Below, piece after piece: positions 32,427 through 41,249 of a DNA stretch of 64,000 bases; positions within the stretch are counted from its first letter, which is position 1; each line of letters opens with the position of its first letter. The notes below the pieces were generated by a model. The model made no database searches. It had not been told where the DNA came from and was given only the letters and a program-made list of their open reading frames with translations. Source of the stretch: Kuafuiihalomonas sp039024635. GTDB lineage: Bacteria > Myxococcota > Kuafuiibacteriia > Kuafuiibacteriales > Kuafuiibacteriaceae. A program made the position numbers and the translations under genes. The DNA lies in the NCBI GenBank assembly GCA_039024635.1, contig JBCCQA010000019.1, forward strand, positions 44,984-108,983, written 5' to 3'.

Positions 32427-34425
32427 ATGGTCCGAACGCTGTCGAGCGCGGCTTTGACCCGGACCTACGTGTTCGCCCTGTCTGCCGTCGCCCTGCTGGC
32501 CCTCGGTGCCCACGGCCTCACCGAGTGGATGCTCCAGGAGCAGGCTCGTATGGCGCCCGCCATCAACATGTCGGGACGGCAGCGGATGCTCTCCCAGCGC
32601 ATCGGTCGCTTCACTCGAGCCCTCGTCGACGCAAAGGACACGCGAACCCGGAATCGGGCTCGTGACGCGCTGAGAGGCGCTACTCCTCTTCGAAGAGAGT
32701 CACGAAGCCCTCGTGACTGGAGACCAGAGACTCGGTCTGCCGAGCCTTCCGAGCTTGGCCTCGACGGTCTACTTCTCGGAGAAGGAGCCGCTGGATCAAT
32801 GGAGTCGGGACTTCATCGAGGCCGGGCACGCCGTTCTGGAAGCGCAGCGGCCCAGTTATACCTCTTCCGAGGTCATCAGAATCCTCCACGCGTCTCATAC
32901 CTTTCTCCTCGAACGCCTCGACGACGCAGTTCAGGCCTTCGAAGCGTCCGCCCATCAGCAGACGGGACGCCTTCGCAGCGTTCAGCTGGCCCTGCTCCTC
33001 CTCTTGTTGGCGACATTGTTCGGCGAGGCCCTGCTCGTCTTTCGGCCCATGATCCAGCAAATTCACAATGACCGACGAGCGCTCCTCGATGCCCACGATC
33101 AGGTGGACGTGGTGCTGGAGGCCCTTTCCGAGGCTATCGTAATCTTCGACAAGGAGCTTCGAATCGTGCGCCTCAATCGCCAGGCGCAGTGGCTGTGGGA
33201 GCTGGATGCCGATGAAGTCAAAGGCCGGACGATGACGGAGCTAGGTCCAACGGTGGCTGAGACCCTGAGCCAGGCCATTCGCTGTGGCCGTTTCGAAGTC
33301 ACCTTGGAGATGGAAGGACTAAGCCAGTCTGCTCGTCGCTTCCCTTTCGAGTTCAGGATCGTCCACGTCGACCGAAGCGATGGTCTGCACTTCGTACTCT
33401 CCGGCCGGGACATCACGGCCCGGCGCGAGAGCGAGCGGCGTCTCCGCGTCTACGAGCTCGCCTTCCAAAGCTCTTCCGACGCCATCGCCATCTGCGCCTT
33501 GGGAGAAGGGAATCAGGAGCATCCCGTTTGCTTCGTGAACCCCGCCTTCAGTTCGACCACAGGCATCGGGCCCGAGAAAGTCTTGGGCGCACCCTTCGAC
33601 CGCATGTTGTCCGAAGACGTCGATTCCGAGCTTCGAGAACGAATCCAACACGCCTTCGAAGCCCGAGAGGCGACCCGGCTCGAAGTACCGATGAGTCGGC
33701 CTGGACGGCCCGACTTTTGGGCCGAAGTTGCCCTGATGCCGACCTCCGACTCCAGCCACGGGACCTACTTCATTTGCATGTTCCGCGACGTCACTGCCCG
33801 CCGAGAGCGTGATGAACGCACCAAGCACCACGCCTACGTCGACGCCGTCACGGGGTTGCCCAATCGGTGGAGTTTCGACGAGCACCTTCCCGGCTTCCTC
33901 GACCTCGCCCGAGCGCAGGAAGCTCAGTTGGGGGTCCTATTCGTCGACCTGGATGGGTTCAAAGGCGTAAACGACCAGCACGGCCATGACGCCGGAGATG
34001 CCTTGCTGCGCGAGATCGGGAGCCGATTTCAAGACGCCGTGCGGGATGGGGACTTTGTTGCGCGACTCGGCGGCGACGAGTTCGTCGTCGTCTGTCAAGA
34101 CCTCAGCTCCGTCGAAGAAGGGGCGGCGGTAGGACAGAGGCTCGTCGAGACGGCCGGGCAGAGCTTCCGGTTCCGGAGCCAGGAAGCCTGCGTTGGGGCC
34201 TCGGTAGGTGTGGCCGTGTTTCCGGACCATGCCGACGACCCGGCCGCACTGGTCCGAAAGGCCGACAACGCCATGTATCGGGCGAAGATGGGCGGCAAGG
34301 GCCAGGTAGCCCTGGCCGTAGAGGCCGACTTGCCGACTTCCGACATCGCCCGTGAGGAGATGGAGGCCGTCCAGGCCCTCCGCGAGGCCAGCCTGAGGGC
34401 CAAGCGTCCGGCGCCTTCCAGTTGA
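32427..34425 (+). pseudogene. Diguanylate cyclase with PilJ-like sensor, two PAS domains and GGDEF, interrupted by a +1 frameshift
   Basis: The N-terminal part is read from ATG 32427: a TM helix and a PilJ/NIT-type sensor start (INMSGRQRMLSQRIGRFTRA). At about 32673 the frame shifts by one base. Skipping A32673 joins ...ARDAL to EALLLFEESHEALVTGD and restores the sensor, the second TM helix (VQLALLLLLLATLFGEALLV), two PAS domains and a GGDEF domain with RLGGDEFVV preceded by the RDGD inhibitory (I-site) motif. The full product (~665 residues) would make cyclic di-GMP. The break may be a real inactivation, an assembly error or, less likely, programmed frameshifting. An internal ATG at 32713 could yield a sensor-truncated enzyme. 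Confidence 0.8.
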
Positions 34426-34456
34426 TGCCCCGAGCTGGAGGCGGCAAGTTTCTCTC

Positions 34457-35683
34457 ATGGAGGCGAACTGGACCCCGGTCGCCATTGCGATCCCCATCTT
34501 CTTCCTCCTGGTGGGCGTGGAGCTCTTGGCCGCCCGCCTGATGAGACGTTCGGTCTACCGGACGGGCGATGCGCTGAGTGACTTGGGCTGCGGCGTCCTT
34601 CAGCAACTGGTCGGGGTCTTCGCCCGCACCATCCTCTTCGCGGGCTACCTCGCCGTGTACGGCCAGTTCAGGCTGGCCGAGTGGTCCACCAACAGCGTGT
34701 GGACGTGGGTCGTCGCGTTGCTCGGCGTCGACCTGGCCTACTACTGGTTCCATCGGACCAGCCATGGCGTCGCGGTGATGTGGGCTGCTCACGTCGTGCA
34801 CCACCAGAGCGAAGACTACAACCTAGCGGTCGCACTCCGGCAGGGGGCTGTTCAGCCCTTCTTCAGCGCCTGGTTCTATCTGCCCCTGGCCCTGATGGGC
34901 ATCCCTCCTCTTGCTTTTGCCATTTCGAGCTCTATCAACACGCTGTACCAGTTTTGGATCCACACCCGCTTGGTGGGCCGACTGGGGCCCTTGGAGTGGG
35001 TCCTCAACACGCCCTCCCATCACCGCGTGCATCACGGTCGAGATCCCAAGTACATCGACCGGAACCACGCCGGTGCGCTCATCGTGTGGGACCGCTTATT
35101 CGGAAGCTTCCAGCCCGAGGAAGAGGAGCCGACCTACGGTATCACCCACGCTCTCGATTCCTACGATCCGATTCGAGCGCACTTTCGACCGTATCAAGAG
35201 CTGTGGACCCGCGCCCGTCAGGCGCCGGGCTGGGACAAGCTCAAACTCTGGTTCATGCCGCCTGGCTGGACGCCGGAGGGCATCGAATGGGCGCCCGCGA
35301 AACCTCTGGATGCGCCGCCCTTCGACTTTCCCGTCGGACCCTCGCGAGCCGCCTACGTGGTGGCGCAGTTCGCGCCGCTGGTGCCCTTGACCATGATGCT
35401 CAAGGTGTTTCGGGCCGGGCCCTTGGACTTCAAGCTCGTCCTGGCTGGCCTCATGATAGCGACCCTGGCGTCGGTGGCGGCCCTGGTCGAGGGCCGAACT
35501 TGGGCGCTGCGCTTCGAGCAGCTGCGGCTCCTTGCCCTCCCGGCGGTGAGCGCCTTCCTCGGGAGCTTCCTGGGCTCGACGGTCGCTGGACTGGCAGTTG
35601 GCGGTGTATTCGGTCTGCTCAGCCTTCTCTGGCTGAGCGCGACCGGCCGTGGTCCCGCGCCGGTCCTCCGCCCAGCGTCCTAG
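34457..35683 (+). CDS. Sterol desaturase/fatty acid hydroxylase family membrane protein
   Basis: A 408-residue membrane protein with the di-iron His-box set: HRTSH (about residues 100-104), HVVHH (about 113-117) and HRVHHG (about 193-198), plus further His in DRNHAGALIVWDRLFG. Several helices flank the boxes; after ~residue 290 there are three to four extra helices (VAQFAPLVPLTMM onward) making it longer than typical family members. Such enzymes insert hydroxyl or double bonds into lipids or act as alkylglycerol monooxygenases. Convergent with polA, their stop codons sharing the tetranucleotide CTAG. Confidence 0.88.
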   Translation: MEANWTPVAIAIPIFFLLVGVELLAARLMRRSVYRTGDALSDLGCGVLQQLVGVFARTILFAGYLAVYGQFRLAEWSTNSVWTWVVALLGVDLAYYWFHRTSHGVAVMWAAHVVHHQSEDYNLAVALRQGAVQPFFSAWFYLPLALMGIPPLAFAISSSINTLYQFWIHTRLVGRLGPLEWVLNTPSHHRVHHGRDPKYIDRNHAGALIVWDRLFGSFQPEEEEPTYGITHALDSYDPIRAHFRPYQELWTRARQAPGWDKLKLWFMPPGWTPEGIEWAPAKPLDAPPFDFPVGPSRAAYVVAQFAPLVPLTMMLKVFRAGPLDFKLVLAGLMIATLASVAALVEGRTWALRFEQLRLLALPAVSAFLGSFLGSTVAGLAVGGVFGLLSLLWLSATGRGPAPVLRPAS

Positions 35684-38310
35684 TGCGCTTCGGCCCAAGA
35701 GGGGCCGAAGCCGACTTCGGCCACCAAGGGCACGGAGAGCTCGACCACGGATTCCATCTCGTTCTTCACGAGGGCCGACACGGCCTCGACCTCGGATTCG
35801 GGGACCTCGAAGACCAGCTCGTCGTGGATCTGCATGATCATGACGGCCTTGGGGTGGACCGCCCGCAATCGGGCATCGATGCGAAGCATCGCCAACTTGC
35901 AAATGTCCGCCGCTGAACCCTGGATGGGCGTGTTGGCGGCGACCCGCTCACCGTAGCTGAAGTCCATGGCTGAGTGGCTCGACAGCTCCGGGATGAGGCG
36001 GCGTCGACCAAAGAGGGTCTCGGCCCAGCCGAGCTCCTTGGCCTGTTCGATGGACTTGTCCCGCCAGTCTCGAACCCCCGCGTAGGTTTCGAAGTAGCGG
36101 CGGATGTAGGCTTCGGCCTCTTTCCTCGTGACCCCGGCAATCTGAGAGAGAGCCGTGGCGCCCTGACCATAGATGGTGGAAAAGTTTATGGTCTTGCCCA
36201 GGCCTCGCTCCTCGGACGTGATGGCCTCTGGCGACTTGCCCAAGAGCTCGGCTGCCGTGCGACGATGGACGTCGACCTCCTTCTGATAGGACTCGAGGAG
36301 GATGGGGTCCTGACTCATGTGGGCCAAGATCCGAAGCTCGATTTGGGACCAGTCTGCCGAGAGGAGTCGGTGCCCCTCGGGGACCACGAAGGCTCGACGA
36401 ATCCTCTTCCCTTCCGCCGTTCTAATGGGCGTGCGCTGAAGGTCGGGATCGGTCGAGATCAGGCGGCCAGTTTGGCTCGCCGTCTGCTGAAAGTTGGCGT
36501 GGATGCGCCCGGTTTCCGGCTGGACGGCGGCCTGGAGCACGTTCGTGTAAGTGCTGATGAGTTTGCTGAGCCTTCGGTGTTCCAGCAACAGGCTAGCGAT
36601 CTCGTGGTTCTTGGCCAGCTTCTCGAGTACTTCGACTTTGGTCGAGTAGCCGGTCTTGGTTCGCGCCACCACCGGGAGGCCGAGCTCCTCGAACAGTACG
36701 GTGCTCAGCTGTTTGGTGGACGCGATGTTGAAGCTTCGCCCAGCGAGCTGGTGGATCCGGTGTTCCAGCTCCCGGAGGCGTCGTCCGAACTCGTCGCCCA
36801 TACGAGCGAGATCCTCCTGATCCACCAGGATGCCGTGGCGCTCCATCCGGGCCAAGACCTCGCTCAGCGGGAGGTCCTGGGTCCTCAGCTGGTCGACCTG
36901 GCCCATCTCTTGGAGCCGGGGACGAAGGGCCTCCCAGCAGCGACGAACGCAGTCGGCTCGATGGCAAGCGTGGTCTCGGGCCTGCTCGGTCGGAACACTC
37001 CTGGGGTGCACTCGAGACTGGCCCGTTCCCACCAGTCGCTCGATCGGTCGAAGCGTCTCCTGCAAGAACTCCTTGGAGAGCTGGTCCAGGCGGTGAGGCA
37101 GCAGCTTGTTTGGGTCGACGAGGAAAGACGCAAGCTTCGTGTCGCCTCGGAGGCCGCCCAGGGTCAGGCCTCGCCCCAGCCCCAGCAGATAGAGTTGCTT
37201 CGCGTCGTGGCAGAGCTTCCTTTGCTTCTCGTCCTCGAACCAAGACCGCAGCCCGTCAGGTACTTGGCCAATAGGGAAGGGGACGTAGAATCTCTCACCG
37301 CTCTCAGTCGAGAAGGCGCAGCCCACCCAATCGGCCAGGGCGTGGTTCTCGGGGCCCACGAGCGGCTCGACGGCCGTCGGTCGATCGTCCCTGGTCAAAC
37401 GCTCGGCGGCGCTCGGCCCATCCAGGACCCGGTAGTCTCGGGACCCGAGTTCGACCTCATCGGCTCGCCGAGCCTCTTCACCCAACAGCGAGAAGAACTC
37501 GAGCTTTCGAAAGAGCGCGTCCAGCTTCTTGGGTTCCGGAGGTGCTAGGCGCAGTTCGTCCAGACCGAGGGACAGATCGAGTTCGGTTCGGATGGTCGCC
37601 AGGTCCTTTGAGATCCGGGCGCTTTCGACCCCGGCCTCCAAGGCTCTTCGCTGCCGTCCCGACATCCCGTCCAAGTGAGCCAGGATCCCCTCCAGGTCAC
37701 CGTAGGCCTCGAGGAGCGCCACCGCACCTTTCTTCCCGATGCCGGCTACGCCGGGGATGTTGTCGATCTTGTCGCCCAGCAAGGCGAGGAGGTCGACGAA
37801 CTGCTTGGGGGGCACGCCCCACTTCTTGCGGACGAGGGCCTCGTCGTAGGTGATGTCGCGCATCGCGTCGAGCATCCGAACTTTGGGACCGATCAGCTGG
37901 GAGAAGTCCTTGTCGCCCGAGACGATGAGCACCTCCATGTCGCGGGTCACGGCCTGGCGGGTGAGCGTGCCGATGACGTCATCGGCTTCGTAGCCGGGCA
38001 GAGTGTGGTGGCGAAAGTTGAACGCCTCGACCAGGCGACGGATCCAAGGAAGCTGGGTGCTGAGCAGTTCGGGCATGGCGCTCCGCTCGGCTTTGTATTC
38101 GGGGTAGGCCTCGTCCCGGAAGGTCCTGCCGGGGGGGTCGAAGATGACGGCGCCGTGGGTGGGATTCCGTCCCGCAAAGAGCTTCCGGAACATGGTGGCG
38201 AAGCCAAAGGTGGCATTGGTCGGGACACCTGCCTTGGTGCTCAAGTTGCCCGGGATGGCGTAGAATGCCCGGTAGGCCATCGCAGTCCCGTCCACCAGCA
38301 CGAGCTTCAT
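35680..38310 (-). CDS. polA: DNA polymerase I
   Basis: An 876-residue family A polymerase. The 5' nuclease domain is intact (DGTAMAYRAFYA, FDPPGRTFRDEAYPEYKAER, YEADDVIGT, SGDKDFSQL, GDKIDNIPGVAGIGKKGA). The polymerase domain has motif A DWSQIELRILAHM, motif B RGLGKTINFSTIYGQG and motif C MQIHDELVF. The middle 3'-5' exonuclease domain is degenerate: the DxE of ExoI (around NHALADWVGC), the Asp of ExoII (HDAKQLYLLG) and Tyr/Asp of ExoIII (ACHRADCVRRCW) are not recognisable, so proofreading is probably lost. ATG at 38310 begins the nuclease domain; it is downstream of rpmF on the same strand. Confidence 0.95.
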   Translation of the reverse strand: MKLVLVDGTAMAYRAFYAIPGNLSTKAGVPTNATFGFATMFRKLFAGRNPTHGAVIFDPPGRTFRDEAYPEYKAERSAMPELLSTQLPWIRRLVEAFNFRHHTLPGYEADDVIGTLTRQAVTRDMEVLIVSGDKDFSQLIGPKVRMLDAMRDITYDEALVRKKWGVPPKQFVDLLALLGDKIDNIPGVAGIGKKGAVALLEAYGDLEGILAHLDGMSGRQRRALEAGVESARISKDLATIRTELDLSLGLDELRLAPPEPKKLDALFRKLEFFSLLGEEARRADEVELGSRDYRVLDGPSAAERLTRDDRPTAVEPLVGPENHALADWVGCAFSTESGERFYVPFPIGQVPDGLRSWFEDEKQRKLCHDAKQLYLLGLGRGLTLGGLRGDTKLASFLVDPNKLLPHRLDQLSKEFLQETLRPIERLVGTGQSRVHPRSVPTEQARDHACHRADCVRRCWEALRPRLQEMGQVDQLRTQDLPLSEVLARMERHGILVDQEDLARMGDEFGRRLRELEHRIHQLAGRSFNIASTKQLSTVLFEELGLPVVARTKTGYSTKVEVLEKLAKNHEIASLLLEHRRLSKLISTYTNVLQAAVQPETGRIHANFQQTASQTGRLISTDPDLQRTPIRTAEGKRIRRAFVVPEGHRLLSADWSQIELRILAHMSQDPILLESYQKEVDVHRRTAAELLGKSPEAITSEERGLGKTINFSTIYGQGATALSQIAGVTRKEAEAYIRRYFETYAGVRDWRDKSIEQAKELGWAETLFGRRRLIPELSSHSAMDFSYGERVAANTPIQGSAADICKLAMLRIDARLRAVHPKAVMIMQIHDELVFEVPESEVEAVSALVKNEMESVVELSVPLVAEVGFGPSWAEAH

Positions 38311-38417
38311 GACAGCCCGATAGCACGCGGGGGCGCGCTGAGCTTCCGCGCTCCCGGTGCCCTTGAAGATGTTGGAGGGGTGAGGAAAGGGGCCACCGAC
38401 CGGGCGACCCGAGGGCC

Positions 38418-38600
38418 TTACTCGGCGTCGACTTCCATGATGTGCCGGTCGTTGTATGTGCCGCAGGCCATGCACGCTCGGTGGGGCATCTTGGGCGCAC
38501 CACATACCTGGCAAGCCGTGTAGTTGGGACCACTCAGCGCGTCGTGAGATCGCTGGTTGCCTCGGCGCCTGGCCGACTTTCGTTTCCGCGGAACCGCCAT
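38418..38600 (-). CDS. rpmF: 50S ribosomal protein L32
   Basis: A 60-residue protein beginning MAVPRKRKSARRRGNQRSHD, the L32 signature, with the zinc-binding set CQVCGAPKMPHRACMACG (four Cys). The C-terminus ends YNDRHIMEVDAE. ATG at 38600 is the family start. It lies between pfkB-like and polA genes on the same strand rather than with plsX/fabH as in many bacteria. A zinc-type L32 suggests that this copy works under zinc-replete conditions. Confidence 0.97.
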   Translation of the reverse strand: MAVPRKRKSARRRGNQRSHDALSGPNYTACQVCGAPKMPHRACMACGTYNDRHIMEVDAE

Positions 38601-38643
38601 CTGAACTCCAGACGGCGGGTGGTAGAGAAGTCGGCTCCCTCCC

Positions 38644-39576
38644 TCAAGTCTTTTCTGAGATCTCATTGAAGAGCCGGTGGACGTCCTTGGCCCGGCACAG
38701 CTGAGACCCGTCGGTCATGACCGTCGCCGCCCCGGAAGCCACCCCCATCCGCGCGGCGTCGGCTAGTGAAAGCCCTGAGCTCAGGCCATGGATGAAGCCG
38801 CCGACCATGGAGTCACCGGCGCCGACCTTGCTGCGTATGGGCACGGTAGGCGACCGAACGAAGGACGTGCCCTCTTCACCGACCACCAAAGCCCCGCCTG
38901 CCCCCAGTGAGACGAGGAGGACTTCACAACCGCCCTCGACCAGGGTGCGGGCGGCTCGGATGATGTCCTCGTCGCTCTCGAGCTCTCGATCTACCAGCAA
39001 TCCGAGCTCGCGCAAGTTCGGCTTGGCGGCAAAGACTGGGCCCTCAAGGCTTGCCTTGAGGGCCTTTCCGCTTGTGTCGACCACCACCTTGGTGCCTTCA
39101 GGCGCGGCCTCGACGACCCGGCGGTAAAAGTGGTCCTCCACGCCCAGGGGCAGGCTTCCGCTCAGCACCAGAAAGGCGGGCGCTGGGTCCAGGCCCGCTA
39201 TGGTCTCGACCACTTCGCGGTCGCAGTCCTCCGTGAAGGTCGGGCCCGGAAGGTTGAATCGATATTGCAAGGAGGTCCCACTTTCGAAGACCGAGAAGTT
39301 CTCTCTCGTTTGGTCGGCGATCTGAATGGGACGGTGAGGCACGCCCTCTCGGCTCAACAGGCGACCTAGGAGGGCGCCCATGTCGCCGCCCTGAGTCCAG
39401 AGGGCCTGGCTGGAGGTGCCCAGCCGGTTGAGGACCCGAGTCACGTTGATGCCCCCGCCTCCGGGGTCGACGGCGGGGTCGGTGCAGCGAAGCTTGTGCT
39501 CCGAGACGACCCGATCGACGGTCACGCTCCTATCCACGGCGGGGTTCAAGGTCAGGGTGACGACTTGGGTGCTCAT
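38644..39576 (-). CDS. PfkB-family hexose-phosphate kinase (1-phosphofructokinase/6-phosphofructokinase II type)
   Basis: A 310-residue ribokinase-fold enzyme. It shows the N-terminal TLTLNPAVDRSV, the glycine motif DPGGGGINVTRVLNRLG, SGSLPLGV, KPNLRELGLLV, and the catalytic/ATP site VGAGDSMVGGFIHGL with the general-base Asp. NPAVDRSV plus GGGGINVTRVL is the LacC/FruK/PfkB branch acting on phosphorylated sugars; fructose 6-phosphate or 1-phosphate are the likely substrates. It follows a 54-residue ORF by 2 bases and precedes rpmF by 43 bases. Confidence 0.9.
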   Translation of the reverse strand: MSTQVVTLTLNPAVDRSVTVDRVVSEHKLRCTDPAVDPGGGGINVTRVLNRLGTSSQALWTQGGDMGALLGRLLSREGVPHRPIQIADQTRENFSVFESGTSLQYRFNLPGPTFTEDCDREVVETIAGLDPAPAFLVLSGSLPLGVEDHFYRRVVEAAPEGTKVVVDTSGKALKASLEGPVFAAKPNLRELGLLVDRELESDEDIIRAARTLVEGGCEVLLVSLGAGGALVVGEEGTSFVRSPTVPIRSKVGAGDSMVGGFIHGLSSGLSLADAARMGVASGAATVMTDGSQLCRAKDVHRLFNEISEKT

Positions 39577-39578
39577 GC

Positions 39579-39743
39579 TTAGTACTCCGCCGCCACGTCG
39601 CGAACGGCATCGTCGACCCGAGACAAGAGCTCGGACCGGACCCGCTCTCTTCGCTCCCGGTGACTCAGCTCGGGCGCGCTCGACGTAAGCTCTATGTCGA
39701 TGGCCTCGTAGAGGATCCGCAGCTCGGCCCTCAGTCGCTTCAT
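39579..39743 (-). CDS. Small charged protein, function unknown
   Basis: A 54-residue ORF (ATG 39743, TAA 39581-39579) that ends 2 bases before the kinase ATG, a spacing that suggests translational coupling. The product is strongly helical and charged: MKRLRAELRILYEAIDIELT, then ELSHRERRERVRSELLSRVD and a C-terminal VAAEY. It has no membrane segment. A GGGGTG precedes the start by about 7-12 bases. No family recognised. The regular amphipathic pattern and tight packing between two real genes on the same strand make it a likely gene. Confidence 0.5.
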   Translation of the reverse strand: MKRLRAELRILYEAIDIELTSSAPELSHRERRERVRSELLSRVDDAVRDVAAEY

Positions 39744-39783
39744 GTCGGACACCCCGGGACCAGACGGCGCGGGAGAGCCTCGG

Positions 39784-40722
39784 TCAACGGGGGCCCGTCC
39801 GAAGGGGGGCAGGTGGAGCGTCGGCCCGGCTTGCGACTAGGCGCAGGCCGAGGAGTGTGAGCACCAAGAAGATGCCGGCCACGACCACCCAGAGCATCTT
39901 CCGCTTGGGCTGGGCGCTCGTCTGCTCGTGCTTGCTGAAGCCGGCGAAGCTCAAGATCTTGCCCAGCTGGTCCAGGTAGGCCTGGGCGGACGCCTTATGG
40001 TCCGGCCGGTTCAGGCTCTCTCGATAGCGGTCGAGCGCGAAGTCGATACGCTGCATGCGCAGACAGGTCTGGATGAAGGTCTGGTGGGAGGCATCCTGGC
40101 CGAAGCGGGGCTCGAGGTGAGCCCAGGCCTGCTCCAGTCGTCGGGTCTGTTCGGCCGCGTCCAGGCTCGCGTCGTCGTCCTTGACCTGCCGAATGGTGAG
40201 ACGAAGTGCGCTGCTGTCCTCCGAGTCGGCCATTTGGACGAAGGAGCTGAGGAAGGTAGCGTCGTGCTCACTTTGAAGCTCGAAACGAAGGGCCATTTCG
40301 TCGTCGCTGGTTCGAATCACGTGACCCGCAAAGGCCATGGTGTAGCCGCCGAAGGCGACCCACTCCGCGAGGACGACACTCCGAAAAGGAAGGGGCTCCT
40401 CAGTCCGCACTACCAGTCCGGTCTTGGAGGCGCGGAGCAAGGTCCCTTCAACCGGCTGGCCCTGAGCGTTCCTTACGTCGACCGGGATGGCGCGGTGGCT
40501 GAGCTCCGTCTGCTGCTGACCGGGGCGGGGCGAGAGGTCGCTGGAGCGCTCCAGGTTTTCGGTCTGCTGGATCTCACTTTGAAACACCTCGAACGCTTCG
40601 CGCGGGGACAGTGGGGAGACCGCCAGCAGCTCATCTTCAGGTTTTTTGGGACCTTGCACCCTGCTTCCTGTTTTCGACGTTTTCTTGGCCGACTCAAACT
40701 CTCGAACGCTTCGGCCGCCCAT
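39784..40722 (-). CDS. PilZ-like domain protein with C-terminal membrane anchor
   Basis: A 312-residue protein. After a charged N-terminus, residues about 74-155 resemble a PilZ/c-di-GMP-type beta-barrel: HRAIPVDVRNAQGQPVEG, RASKTGLVVRTEEPLP, WVAFGGYTMAFAGHVIR, with the D/N-x-S-x-x-G element reduced to RASKTGL. The canonical RxxxR is not clear, so c-di-GMP binding is uncertain. A helical segment follows and a single C-terminal transmembrane helix (MLWVVVAGIFLVLTLLGLRL) makes it a tail-anchored membrane protein. Only 26 bases separate it from the divergent minor-pilin operon, which hints at a role in pilus control. Confidence 0.55.
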   Translation of the reverse strand: MGGRSVREFESAKKTSKTGSRVQGPKKPEDELLAVSPLSPREAFEVFQSEIQQTENLERSSDLSPRPGQQQTELSHRAIPVDVRNAQGQPVEGTLLRASKTGLVVRTEEPLPFRSVVLAEWVAFGGYTMAFAGHVIRTSDDEMALRFELQSEHDATFLSSFVQMADSEDSSALRLTIRQVKDDDASLDAAEQTRRLEQAWAHLEPRFGQDASHQTFIQTCLRMQRIDFALDRYRESLNRPDHKASAQAYLDQLGKILSFAGFSKHEQTSAQPKRKMLWVVVAGIFLVLTLLGLRLVASRADAPPAPLRTGPR

Positions 40723-40748
40723 ACTTCATTATTGAGCATTTTGATGTC

Positions 40749-41249
40749 ATGATTGCAAAGATGAGGAAAGGGCGAGCGGGTTTCTCCCTGATGGAGGTGA
40801 TGGTGTCGGGCCTCCTGTTGGGCCTAGGCGTCGCTGCTCTGGTCAAGCTCTACACCCACTCGTCCAGCGGGATCCGCGAGTCCCGGCACCGGAGCGTGGC
40901 CACCCAGCTGGCGCTTCAGCGTCTGGAGTCCATCGCGGGCTTGGGGGTGGAGCAGGCGCCAGGCTGCCCGGCCTCCAATGGCTGCATGAAGGACATTGGT
41001 CAGCTGTCGCCGGAGCTTGCGCCGGTGGGCGGCTTCGACTGCACCATGAAGGTTCGCGACTCCGGTTTCGTCGAAGGACAGGAGGACGTGGACGACGGAC
41101 TCTTCCGGGTCGACGTCGCTCTCGTCGACCACCCCGATCTCAACCAAATGGCGGGCTCTCAGTTCCTTCGCGTGAGCGTCTGCTGGACCGAGGATGGACT
41201 TCGCTTCCAACAGGTCCAGCTGGAGCGCCTCTTGGTGCCAGAGGTCTGA
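40749..41249 (+). CDS. PilV-like minor pilin
   Basis: A 166-residue type IV prepilin: a basic leader (MRKGRAG) with a G|FSLMEVMVSG cleavage/methylation site and Glu5, then a long hydrophobic helix (LLLGLGVAALVKLY) and a C-terminal head with Cys pairs (PGCPASNGC, GFDCTMK, VCWTEDG). The head and the operon position match PilV/type IV pilus modification proteins. Start ATG 40749 or 40761; both give a plausible leader. It is followed with no gap by PilW-, PilX- and PilY1-like genes. Prepilin peptidase would process it and it would join the priming complex at the pilus tip. Confidence 0.82.
   Translation: MIAKMRKGRAGFSLMEVMVSGLLLGLGVAALVKLYTHSSSGIRESRHRSVATQLALQRLESIAGLGVEQAPGCPASNGCMKDIGQLSPELAPVGGFDCTMKVRDSGFVEGQEDVDDGLFRVDVALVDHPDLNQMAGSQFLRVSVCWTEDGLRFQQVQLERLLVPEV

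Noticed and set aside
32660..32690. Programmed +1 frameshift as explanation of the split diguanylate cyclase
   Set aside because: No known shift motif (such as CUUUGAC) or following structure is seen; a single-base insertion or assembly error is simpler.
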